From: Lachnospiraceae bacterium
GTDB lineage: Bacteria > Bacillota > Clostridia > Lachnospirales > Lachnospiraceae
NCBI GenBank assembly: GCA_022793375.1
Contig: JAAWCS010000007.1
Span: forward strand, 1-64,000
Reading direction: 5' to 3'
DNA: 64,000 nt
Notes under the pieces: generated by a model
What the model was told of the DNA's origin: nothing
Databases searched by the model: none
What the model saw: the letters and a program-made list of their open reading frames with translations, nothing else
In this document: positions 35,649 to 42,321 of the stretch, in pieces
How positions within the stretch are numbered: position 1 is the first letter of the stretch
Layout of the letters: every line of letters starts with the position of its first letter
Position numbers and translations under genes: made by a program

Positions 35649-35993
35649 CTATTCCAGTTCCTCCTGTGCGACCAACTCGTCGTACTCGCTTTCTTCTTCT
35701 TCAAACAGGCGGTCAAAGGCCTCCACGACCCGGTCAAGCAGGGCGTCGTCCTCGATGTATCCCAGGATGGGTTCGCCGTTTTCGTCCTCGTCGTACTGGT
35801 ACAGATAGCAGCCGCCCTCTTCATCCTCTTCTTCGTCCATGGGCAGCAAGGAGATATATAGCTTGTCCTCTACCTCGACAAAGCCCCATACAAAGCATTC
35901 GGCCTCGGAACCGTCCTCAAACGTAAGGGTAATAGTATCGGGCAGCTCCGCCGGAAAATCTGCTTCTGCCTTGGATTGTTCATCGTTTCCCAT
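35649..35993 (-). CDS. DUF1292-family acidic protein
   Basis: A 114-residue, very acidic protein of the DUF1292 family (B. subtilis YrzB-like). Signature parts are TITLTFEDGSEAECFVWGFVEV, YISLLPMD and ILGYIEDDALLDRVVEAFD. It has no signal or membrane segment. Family function is unknown; in other Firmicutes it is often encoded near yrrK/yqgF-type genes, which are absent here. The gene is alone and reads toward the helicase gene. Upstream on its 5' side lies the perfect palindrome at 36145-36172. Confidence 0.85.
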   Translation of the reverse strand: MGNDEQSKAEADFPAELPDTITLTFEDGSEAECFVWGFVEVEDKLYISLLPMDEEEDEEGGCYLYQYDEDENGEPILGYIEDDALLDRVVEAFDRLFEEEESEYDELVAQEELE

Positions 35994-36144
35994 CGATTCG
36001 TACCTCGTTCTTTCTGATGTGTTGGAATTTTTGCAACAAAGAATTTTGTGCTTTCCGCTTCCACTGTAACAGATTGCAGAAGAAAAAGCAAGGATTTCTT
36101 ACGTCGTTTTTCGGACAGTTCCGCTAGCCGGGAGAGGATTTTCA

Positions 36145-36172
36145 TGATATAATGTCGTAAGACATTATATCA
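36145..36172. promoter_or_regulatory. Perfect 12-bp palindrome with TATAAT on both strands
   Basis: TGATATAATGTC-GTAA-GACATTATATCA. Each arm carries a TATAAT hexamer, one for each strand, in the divergent interval between the DUF1292 and LURP-one genes. No matching -35 boxes are seen at 16-18 nt on either side, so it may be an operator or a stem-loop as easily as a promoter pair. Confidence 0.45.
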
Positions 36173-36231
36173 GCGCCGATTCGCGTCCGAGCAAAGCGGG
36201 GACATTTATTCCGGATTGAAAGGAGCACCCT

Positions 36232-36729
36232 ATGAAACTTTACATAAAACAAAAAGTATTTTCCTGGGCCGACCGTTTTGCGGTCCGGGACGAAACAGGG
36301 GCCGAGCGATATTACGTGGAAGGAGAAATCTTCTCCTGGGGCAAAAAGCTGCACGTCTACGATGCGCAGGGCCGCGAAGCCGCCTTCATCCAGGAAAAAG
36401 TCTGGAGCTTCCGTCCCAGATTTTTCGTCTATGTCGACGGCCGTCAGGCTGCGGAAATTGTGAAGAAATTTACTTTTTTCTGCCCGCGCTATTACGCCGA
36501 AGGACCGGGCTGGGAGATCGAGGGCCGCTTTTTGTCTCATGAATACGAGGTATTCAAAAACGGCAGTTCCATCATAACGATCCGCAAAGAATGGATGACC
36601 TGGGGAGACAGTTACGAGGTATCGATCGCGGACTGCGAGGACGAAGTGCTGGCGCTTTCGGTCGTACTGGCGATCGACTGCGCTATGGATTCGGACGGAG
36701 GCGTGACCGTGACGGCCGGCGGCTCCTGA
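36232..36729 (+). CDS. LURP-one-related (YxjI-like) protein
   Basis: A 165-residue protein of the LURP-one/Tubby-like fold family, related to bacterial YxjI. The start KLYIKQKVFSWADRFAVRDE, the GEIFSWGKKLHVYDAQGRE block, FRPRFFVYVDG and KEWMTWGDSYEVSI repeat the family's beta-barrel pattern. No signal peptide. The function of bacterial members is unknown; a role in binding or scrambling membrane phospholipids has been proposed for the superfamily. GAAAGGAG lies 8 nt before the ATG. It may be cotranscribed with the following yggS gene, 87 nt away. Confidence 0.8.
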   Translation: MKLYIKQKVFSWADRFAVRDETGAERYYVEGEIFSWGKKLHVYDAQGREAAFIQEKVWSFRPRFFVYVDGRQAAEIVKKFTFFCPRYYAEGPGWEIEGRFLSHEYEVFKNGSSIITIRKEWMTWGDSYEVSIADCEDEVLALSVVLAIDCAMDSDGGVTVTAGGS

Positions 36730-36816
36730 CGATCCCCCCACACACAGAAACAAGGTTGGCGGCCCTTTCCGCTGCGGCAGGCAAAGGCCGCGCGCCCAAA
36801 AAGTAAGGAGACAGAA

Positions 36817-37524
36817 ATGGTTCAGGAAAATTACAGACAAATCGAAGCGCGGGTCGCGGCGGCCTGCGAACGGGCCGGTCGGCCGCGCGAAGAAGTAACG
36901 CTGGTAGCGGTCAGCAAGACCAAACCCGAAGAGAAGATCCGCCAGCTGATGGGAATCGGCGTCCGCGACTTTGGCGAAAATAAAGTGCAGGATCTGTGCC
37001 GGAAGATGGAGGATATTGCCGGGGACAATCGCTGGCATTTCATCGGCGGCTTACAGCGCAACAAGGTAAAATATCTGGTAGGCAGCCCGGTATATCTGAT
37101 CCACTCCGTGGATTCATGGAAACTGGCTCAGGAGATTGAAAAAGAAGCCCAAAAAAAGGATGTGACCGTGCCGGTGCTTTTGGAGATCAATATAGGCGGC
37201 GAAGCGACCAAGGGCGGCGTAGCGCCGGAGGAAGCAGAAGCCTTGCTCTTGCAGATGGCGCGCCTGCCGCGGGTGCGGGTTAAGGGGCTGATGACGATCG
37301 CGCCCCCGGGAAAAGAAGAGCAGAACCGGGCCTATTTTCGCCGCATGCGGCAGCTGCGCGACCGGCTGGCGGCGCTGCATCTTCCGGGCGTGGAAATGAA
37401 AGAGCTGTCGATGGGAATGACCGACGACTTTGAAACAGCGATTTTTGAAGGAGCGACGATTGTGCGGGTGGGGACCGCCATCTTCGGCGAACGGAGGCCG
37501 GGAGAACCGGAGTGGAGGGCCTGA
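36817..37524 (+). CDS. YggS/PROSC-family pyridoxal-phosphate homeostasis protein
   Basis: A 235-residue single-domain alanine-racemase-fold protein that binds pyridoxal phosphate and helps control vitamin B6 and amino/keto-acid pools. The PLP lysine is in [13 protein letters not shown] (K36 by position). [33 protein letters not shown] and the ending [20 protein letters not shown] are diagnostic. AAGGAG precedes the ATG. The usual neighbour sepF/ylm cluster is absent; a transaldolase-family gene follows at 82 nt. Confidence 0.95.
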   Translation: MVQENYRQIEARVAAACERAGRPREEVTLVAVSKTKPEEKIRQLMGIGVRDFGENKVQDLCRKMEDIAGDNRWHFIGGLQRNKVKYLVGSPVYLIHSVDSWKLAQEIEKEAQKKDVTVPVLLEINIGGEATKGGVAPEEAEALLLQMARLPRVRVKGLMTIAPPGKEEQNRAYFRRMRQLRDRLAALHLPGVEMKELSMGMTDDFETAIFEGATIVRVGTAIFGERRPGEPEWRA

Positions 37525-37606
37525 GGATAAAAGCGGCAGCTGTTTGTGCCGCGCACGATACAGGCAGGCCATTAAGGATTTAAACAAACAGGAAAGGAAA
37601 AAGAAG

Positions 37607-38281
37607 ATGAAATTATTGGTGGATTTTGCGGGAATTGAACGGATTCGGGAACTGTATGAATATTTTCCGCTGGACGGGGTGACGACAAACCCGTCGATTC
37701 TGGCGGCGGTCCGGAAACCGCCGTATGAGACGCTGGAGGAAATCCGGGCGTTTATCGGGCCGGACGCCGATCTGCACGCGCAGGTCCTTTCGCAAAAAGC
37801 AGAGGACATGGTAGAAGAAGCCCATGAAATGCTGGGCCGCCTGGGAAAGAACACCTGCATCAAAGTGCCGGTTGTGCGGGAGGGATTAAAAGCGATCCGC
37901 CTTCTGGCCGCCGAAGGGGTACGGGTAACCGGCACGGCCATCTATACGCCAATCCAGGCCATGCTGGCGGCTCACGCCGGCGCTTCGTTTGTGGCGCCTT
38001 ATGTCAATTCGATCGACAATGCGGGCATAGACGGCATGGGCGTAGCCAAGAAAATCCAGGAAACATTTGAGAATCATGGAATGACGACCCAGGTGCTGGC
38101 CGCCAGCTTCAAAAACGCGTATCAGGTGCAGGAGCTGTTTGCGTTCGGAATTCCGGCAGTTACAGCCGTACCGGACGTGCTGGAAAGCCTGCTGAAAAAC
38201 GATATGTCGATAGCTCGCGTGGCCCGCTTCCAGGCGGATTTTGAAAAGCTCTGCGGGGCAGGGAGCACCATGAAGCAGTAG
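37607..38281 (+). CDS. Transaldolase-family fructose-6-phosphate aldolase
   Basis: A 224-residue small transaldolase of the TalC/FSA type. The N-terminal KLLVDFAGIERIRELYEY and DGVTTNPSIL, the Schiff-base lysine in CIKVPVV (about residue 86) and GIDGMGV plus AASFKNAYQVQEL fit the family. It should cleave or form fructose-6-phosphate from dihydroxyacetone and glyceraldehyde-3-phosphate, or act as a small transaldolase; sequence alone does not separate these. The ATG at 37607 follows GGAAAGGAAAAAG; longer upstream frames lie in the 3' end of yggS. A weak hairpin (CCGCC/GGCGG, 38313-38331) follows. Confidence 0.88.
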   Translation: MKLLVDFAGIERIRELYEYFPLDGVTTNPSILAAVRKPPYETLEEIRAFIGPDADLHAQVLSQKAEDMVEEAHEMLGRLGKNTCIKVPVVREGLKAIRLLAAEGVRVTGTAIYTPIQAMLAAHAGASFVAPYVNSIDNAGIDGMGVAKKIQETFENHGMTTQVLAASFKNAYQVQELFAFGIPAVTAVPDVLESLLKNDMSIARVARFQADFEKLCGAGSTMKQ

Positions 38282-38334
38282 CCAAACAATCCTCAAACCA
38301 TACCCGCTCCCTCCGCCAAAGGACATGGCGGACA

Positions 38335-38364
38335 TAGTCACCTTTTTGGATTCCTGAATAAAAT
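38335..38364 (+). promoter_or_regulatory. Promoter of the subtilase gene
   Basis: -35 TAGTCA (38335-38340), 18-nt spacer, -10 TAAAAT (38359-38364). The predicted start near 38371 argues for the ATG at 38393. An inverted repeat TCCTGAAT/ATTCAGGA (38352-38359, 38378-38385) spans the -10 and the ribosome-binding site. Confidence 0.4.
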
Positions 38365-38392
38365 AATAATGACACATATTCAGGATCATCAT

Positions 38393-39259
38393 ATGGAGGA
38401 TAAGCATTACACAGGACGCGGGATTGGCCTGGCGGTTATGGATACGGGGGCTTTTCTGCATCCTGATTTTCGTGATCGGGTCGTTGCCTTTCAGGATATG
38501 GTACGCCATCGTCGTGACTGCTATGACGACAATGGCCATGGCACGCACATTTTGGGAATTGCGGCCGGCGACGGCCGTCTGTCAAAGGGTCGGTGCGCGG
38601 GGATGGCGCCGGGGGCGCACCTGATCGTAGCCAAGGTGCTGGATTGGCGGGGCAACGGAAGCGAAGAAAATGTGCTGGCCGGCGTGGAATATCTGCTGGC
38701 ACGGCAAAAAGCGCTGGGAATCCGTGTCGTAAATATTTCAATGGGCGCTTTTGACGAGGAGGGAATGCAGGAGGACTCAAGGCTGGTGCGGGGCGTGGAA
38801 CGGCTGTGGGATGCCGGTATGGTGGTGCTGGCGGCGGCCGGCAATAACGGGCCGGCCCCGATGACGATTGCGACGCCCGGCATCAGCCGAAAATTGATTA
38901 CCGTAGGCTGCAGCGACGACGAGAAGGAGACGCATATCGACGGCAGCCGCATGTGCAATTATTCCGGCCGGGGACCGACACGGGCCTGCATCCGCAAGCC
39001 GGATCTGGTGGCGCCCGGCTGCGAAATCATTTCCTGCAACCGGATGCTGCGTGCCAGCGATCCGCCGTATACGATTAAGAGCGGGACCTCGATGGCAACG
39101 CCGATGGTAGCGGGCGCGATTGCCTGCCTGCTGGAAAAATACCCGGCCATGACAAACGTACAGGTAAAGCTGCGCCTGCGGGAGCGGTGCGTGCGGCTGA
39201 ATATGCCGGAGTCCAAGCAGGGCTGGGGCGTATTGTCGCTGGAAAACCTGTTGAGATAA
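38393..39259 (+). CDS. Subtilisin-like (S8) serine peptidase, intracellular type
   Basis: A 288-residue compact subtilase with the full triad: Asp in GLAVMDTGAFLHPDF, His in DDNGHGTHILGIAAGDG and Ser in KSGTSMATPMVAGAIACLL; the oxyanion Asn is in AAAGNNGPAP. There is no signal peptide and no propeptide, as in intracellular serine proteases. It presumably degrades cytoplasmic proteins, perhaps under stress or in sporulation. The ATG at 38393 has AGGA seven bases upstream and lies downstream of the predicted transcription start; an earlier ATG at 38369 would fall at or before that start. A clear terminator follows at 39281. Confidence 0.92.
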   Translation: MEDKHYTGRGIGLAVMDTGAFLHPDFRDRVVAFQDMVRHRRDCYDDNGHGTHILGIAAGDGRLSKGRCAGMAPGAHLIVAKVLDWRGNGSEENVLAGVEYLLARQKALGIRVVNISMGAFDEEGMQEDSRLVRGVERLWDAGMVVLAAAGNNGPAPMTIATPGISRKLITVGCSDDEKETHIDGSRMCNYSGRGPTRACIRKPDLVAPGCEIISCNRMLRASDPPYTIKSGTSMATPMVAGAIACLLEKYPAMTNVQVKLRLRERCVRLNMPESKQGWGVLSLENLLR

Positions 39260-39279
39260 ACGCAAAAAGATATTATAAT
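39251..39279 (+). promoter_or_regulatory. Promoter of the GIY-YIG / two-component / ABC region
   Basis: -35 TTGAGA (39251-39256), 17-nt spacer, -10 TATAAT (39274-39279). It overlaps the 3' end of the subtilase gene and lies directly before that gene's terminator hairpin, so the new transcript would start within the hairpin. Confidence 0.5.
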
Positions 39280-39280
39280 G

Positions 39281-39305
39281 GGCTGTGGGAAACCACAGCC
39301 TTTTT
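39281..39305 (+). terminator. Intrinsic terminator of the subtilase gene
   Basis: GGCTGTGG (39281-39288), GAAA loop, CCACAGCC (39293-39300), TTTTT. Confidence 0.8.
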
Positions 39306-39326
39306 GGACGGAAGGGAGCGGGCAGG

Positions 39327-39689
39327 ATGAAACCGGCACAGGGAGAAAAGGGAACGAAAAAAGCACGGACGAAGGAGCACACGGCGCAGACGGCGGCCCC
39401 GGCCGTCGCCTATACCTACATTCTGCGCTGCAGCGACGGCTCTCTTTATACGGGATGGACCAACGATCTGCAAAAGCGCCTTCAAAGCCATCAGAGCGGC
39501 CGCGGCGGGAAATATACAAAGTCACATCGGCCGGTAACGCTGGTGCATAGTGAAACCTTTGACACCAAAGAAGAAGCCATGCGGCGGGAATGGCAGATCA
39601 AGCAGCTGACAAAGGCGCAGAAAGAAGCGCTGGTGCGCGGGGAAGGCGCGCCGCCGGATGGAGGATGCCGGAAAGGAGCAGGGCAATGA
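39327..39689 (+). CDS. GIY-YIG domain protein (UPF0213/YhbQ-like)
   Basis: A 120-residue protein with a basic, disordered N-terminal extension (~30 residues, many Lys/Thr/Ala) and a GIY-YIG nuclease-fold domain: YTYILRCSDGSLYTGWTNDL (the GIY..YIG positions), the Arg in LQKRLQSHQSG and the Glu in EEAMRREWQIKQL. YhbQ-type proteins are small and their nuclease activity is not well defined. The ATG at 39327 follows GGGAG. The stop overlaps the start of the response-regulator gene (ATGA), so the two are translationally coupled despite no obvious shared function. Confidence 0.88.
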   Translation: MKPAQGEKGTKKARTKEHTAQTAAPAVAYTYILRCSDGSLYTGWTNDLQKRLQSHQSGRGGKYTKSHRPVTLVHSETFDTKEEAMRREWQIKQLTKAQKEALVRGEGAPPDGGCRKGAGQ

Positions 39690-40357
39690 TACCGATTTTG
39701 CTGGTGGAGGATGACAAGGCGATTGCAACGCACCTGAGCGAGTTTTTGCAGGGAGAAGGATTTGCGCTGACAGTGGTCGAAGGACAGCGGGAAGCCATAG
39801 AACGTTTGACCAACGGCCGTTTTGATCTGGCGTTGGTGGACATATCGCTGGCGGAGGGAAACGGCTTTGCGGTCTGTGCGGCGGCCAAGACGCATACGGA
39901 TACGCCGGTCATTTTCCTGACCGCTTCCGGCGATGAATACAGCGTGGTCACCGGACTGGATATGGGGGCCGACGATTATATCAGCAAGCCGTTTCGGCCG
40001 CGGGAGCTGGTATCCCGCATCCGCACGGTCCTGCGCCGAAGCGGCCGCAGCCAGGCCGTGTTTCGTGTGTCGGGCCTTATGGTGGATACGGAACGGGGAC
40101 AGGTGTTCAAAAACGGGGAAGAAATATTCCTTTCGGCGCTCGAATACCGGCTGCTGCTGGTTTTCTGCGGGAATCCGGGAAAGGTGCTGTCCCGCAGCCG
40201 TCTGCTGGAGGAGATTTGGGACGTAGCGGGGGATTACGTAAATGACAATACATTGACGGTCTATATCAAACGCCTGCGGGATAAGATCGAGGACGATCCT
40301 CAGAATCCGCAGCGCATCCGCACCGTGCGGGGGCTTGGATACAGGCTGGGCGAGTAG
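39686..40357 (+). CDS. OmpR-family response regulator of the ABC-transporter module
   Basis: A 223-residue regulator. Its receiver shows ILLVEDDKAIA, the phospho-acceptor Asp in LALVDISL (near residue 51) and the Lys in DDYISKPFRPRELVSRI. The winged-helix domain has ALEYRLLLVFCGNPGKVLSR and NDNTLTVYIKRLRDKIED, ending RGLGYRLGE. The ATG at 39686 follows GAAAGGAG. With the kinase downstream it probably controls the FtsX-type ABC transporter genes at 41638-45047, whose promoter carries an 11-bp-spaced direct repeat suited to this regulator class. Confidence 0.93.
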   Translation: MIPILLVEDDKAIATHLSEFLQGEGFALTVVEGQREAIERLTNGRFDLALVDISLAEGNGFAVCAAAKTHTDTPVIFLTASGDEYSVVTGLDMGADDYISKPFRPRELVSRIRTVLRRSGRSQAVFRVSGLMVDTERGQVFKNGEEIFLSALEYRLLLVFCGNPGKVLSRSRLLEEIWDVAGDYVNDNTLTVYIKRLRDKIEDDPQNPQRIRTVRGLGYRLGE

Positions 40358-40391
40358 CCGGCAGCATGGCCGCAAAACAGGAGGAAAAGCA

Positions 40392-41441
40392 GTGATATTT
40401 TGGCGCAATCCGGAGATAAAAAAACAGTTGATCTGTTACACGGCACTGTCAGGGGCGCTGCTGCTGGCCGCGGGGCTGCTGGCCGTGCGGCTGACGGCCG
40501 GGGCGGCCTGGCAGTTTCGGCAGGCGGTCCGGCTGGCGGTGTTTGGCGGCGTCGGAATTTCGCTGGCATGGGGCGGGCTGTTTCACTTTATCTGTACGGC
40601 GAAACGCTATCGGAAGCTTACCTGCCTGGCGGAGCAGTTGGACATATTTCTCCACGATGACCGCCGCCCGGTTCTTTTTGAGCAGACGGAGGGAGAATTG
40701 GCGATCCTGCAGGATGAAATCTGGAAGATGACGGTGATGTTGCGGGAACAGGCCGATGCGCTGCAGGGGGAGAAGCAATACCTGTGCGACGCGATTACGG
40801 ATATGTCCCATCAGCTGCGCACGCCGCTGACCTCGCTGAATTTGATTCAGACGATGCTGAACGAACCCCACATAGACACTTTGCGCCGGGAAGAATTGTT
40901 AAGGCAGCTGAAGATGCTTCTGCGGCGGATTGATGACCTTCTCTGCGCGCTGCTGAAAATGGCCCGCATTGATGCCGGGGCGGTACGCTTTGCCAGCGTG
41001 CGGCTTCCTTTTTCACAGGTTGTAAAAGAGGCGGCGGATCCTCTGCGGATTGCCATGGAACTTAAAGGCCAGCGGCTGCTGCTTCATGGGGAGGAGACGG
41101 CGGGATTTGCAGGCGACGGCGCCTGGAGCGCGGAAGCGTTGGGGAATATTTTGAAAAACTGTATGGAGCATACGCCGGCCGGCGGTCAGATCGCTCTGTA
41201 CTGGGAGGAAAATGCGGTTTATTCGGAACTGCGGATTGAGGACGACGGGCCGGGCATTGCGCCGGAGGATTTGCCGCATATTCTGGAACGCTTTTATAAA
41301 GGAAAGAATCAGGGCGGTTTCGGCGTGGGGCTGGCCTTTGCGCGGATGGTATTTACGGCGCAGAACGGGGTATTGACAGCGGAAAACCGGGCACAGGGCG
41401 GAGCGCGTTTTATCGTGCGGTTTTATAAGGGAGTGATATGA
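40392..41441 (+). CDS. Sensor histidine kinase of the ABC-transporter module
   Basis: A 349-residue kinase with two closely spaced N-terminal membrane helices (about residues 12-34 and 42-62) and almost no extracellular loop, the pattern of intramembrane-sensing kinases that work with an ABC transporter as sensor. HisKA motif: DAITDMSHQLRTPLTSLN (His near residue 138). The ATPase domain has GNILKNCMEHTPAGG, DDGPGIAPEDL and GFGVGLAFARM. The start is a GTG at 40392 with AGGAGG seven bases upstream; the ATG at 40335 lies within the regulator gene and lacks such a site. Confidence 0.92.
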   Translation: MIFWRNPEIKKQLICYTALSGALLLAAGLLAVRLTAGAAWQFRQAVRLAVFGGVGISLAWGGLFHFICTAKRYRKLTCLAEQLDIFLHDDRRPVLFEQTEGELAILQDEIWKMTVMLREQADALQGEKQYLCDAITDMSHQLRTPLTSLNLIQTMLNEPHIDTLRREELLRQLKMLLRRIDDLLCALLKMARIDAGAVRFASVRLPFSQVVKEAADPLRIAMELKGQRLLLHGEETAGFAGDGAWSAEALGNILKNCMEHTPAGGQIALYWEENAVYSELRIEDDGPGIAPEDLPHILERFYKGKNQGGFGVGLAFARMVFTAQNGVLTAENRAQGGARFIVRFYKGVI

Positions 41442-41446
41442 CAGGG

Positions 41447-41474
41447 GCGGCCGCAGGGCCGCTTCGTTGTTTTG
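41447..41474 (+). terminator. Weak intrinsic terminator after the kinase gene
   Basis: GCGGCC (41447-41452), GCAG loop, GGCCGC (41457-41462), then a broken T-run. It may separate regulator-kinase from transporter transcription. Confidence 0.4.
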
Positions 41475-41533
41475 AAAATGAGTACCTTCCGGCCGCAGCG
41501 GCCTGCGCGAAAAAGTGACAGAATTGTTATCAA

Positions 41534-41568
41534 AGAGTCATGGGAGAGTCATTGAGCGGTTGTATACT
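41534..41568 (+). promoter_or_regulatory. Regulated promoter of the ABC transporter genes with direct-repeat operator
   Basis: AGAGTCAT occurs at 41534-41541 and again at 41545-41552, an 11-bp (one helical turn) period, followed after 10 nt by -10 TATACT (41563-41568). There is no good -35 hexamer; the repeats occupy its place. This is the usual layout of a promoter activated by an OmpR-family dimer. Confidence 0.55.
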
Positions 41569-41637
41569 GAGATTACAAATCACAGACAGGAGTTCCTGAA
41601 AGGAAGGAAACAGGGGCAGACAGAGAGGAAAAAGGCA

Positions 41638-42321
41638 ATGGAAATTCTGCGAATCGAACATATATCAAAGGTATATGGACAAGGGGAAAACCAGGTAACC
41701 GCTCTAAACGACGTATCGTTCCAGGTACAGAAAGGGGAGTTTGTGGCAATCATCGGTCCGTCAGGCTCGGGAAAATCAACGCTTCTGCATATTTTGGGCG
41801 GAGTGGACCGGCCGACTTCGGGAAAGGTGTACATGGACGGGCAGGACGTGTATGCGCAGAAGGAGGAGGCATTGGCCGTGTTTCGGCGGCGGCAGGTGGG
41901 TCTGATCTATCAGTTTTATAATCTGATTCCAGTGCTGAATGTGGAAGAAAATATGGCACTGCCTGTATTGATGGACGGACGCCGGATCAATCCAAGACGG
42001 ATGCGGGAACTGATTACGACATTGGGATTAAGCGGCCGGGAAAAGCATCTGCCGAACCAGCTCTCCGGCGGCCAGCAGCAGCGTGTGTCCATTGGCCGGG
42101 CGCTGATGAATGCGCCGGCGGTAGTGCTGGCGGACGAACCGACCGGCAATCTGGACTCCAAAAACAGCCAGGAAATATTGGAACTGCTGCGCCGCTCGAA
42201 CCGCAAATATGAGCAGACGCTGATTGTCATTACGCACGACGAGCGGATCGCGCTGCAGGCGGACCGGATTCTGGCGATTGAGGACGGAAAAATCCATCGG
42301 GAGGAGGTGCTGCGGCGATGA
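41638..42321 (+). CDS. ABC transporter ATP-binding protein (LolD/MacB type)
   Basis: A 227-residue ATPase subunit. Walker A GPSGSGKSTLLHILGG (about residue 38), Q-loop YQFYNLIPVLNVEEN, signature LSGGQQQRVSIGRAL, Walker B VVLADEPTGNLDSKNS and the H-loop VITHDERIA are intact. This subfamily pairs with FtsX-type permeases in antimicrobial-peptide resistance or lipoprotein handling rather than import. The ATG at 41638 follows GAGAGGAAAAAGG; an upstream in-frame ATG at 41515 precedes the promoter and is unlikely. Its last codon overlaps the permease start by 4 nt. Confidence 0.95.
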   Translation: MEILRIEHISKVYGQGENQVTALNDVSFQVQKGEFVAIIGPSGSGKSTLLHILGGVDRPTSGKVYMDGQDVYAQKEEALAVFRRRQVGLIYQFYNLIPVLNVEENMALPVLMDGRRINPRRMRELITTLGLSGREKHLPNQLSGGQQQRVSIGRALMNAPAVVLADEPTGNLDSKNSQEILELLRRSNRKYEQTLIVITHDERIALQADRILAIEDGKIHREEVLRR

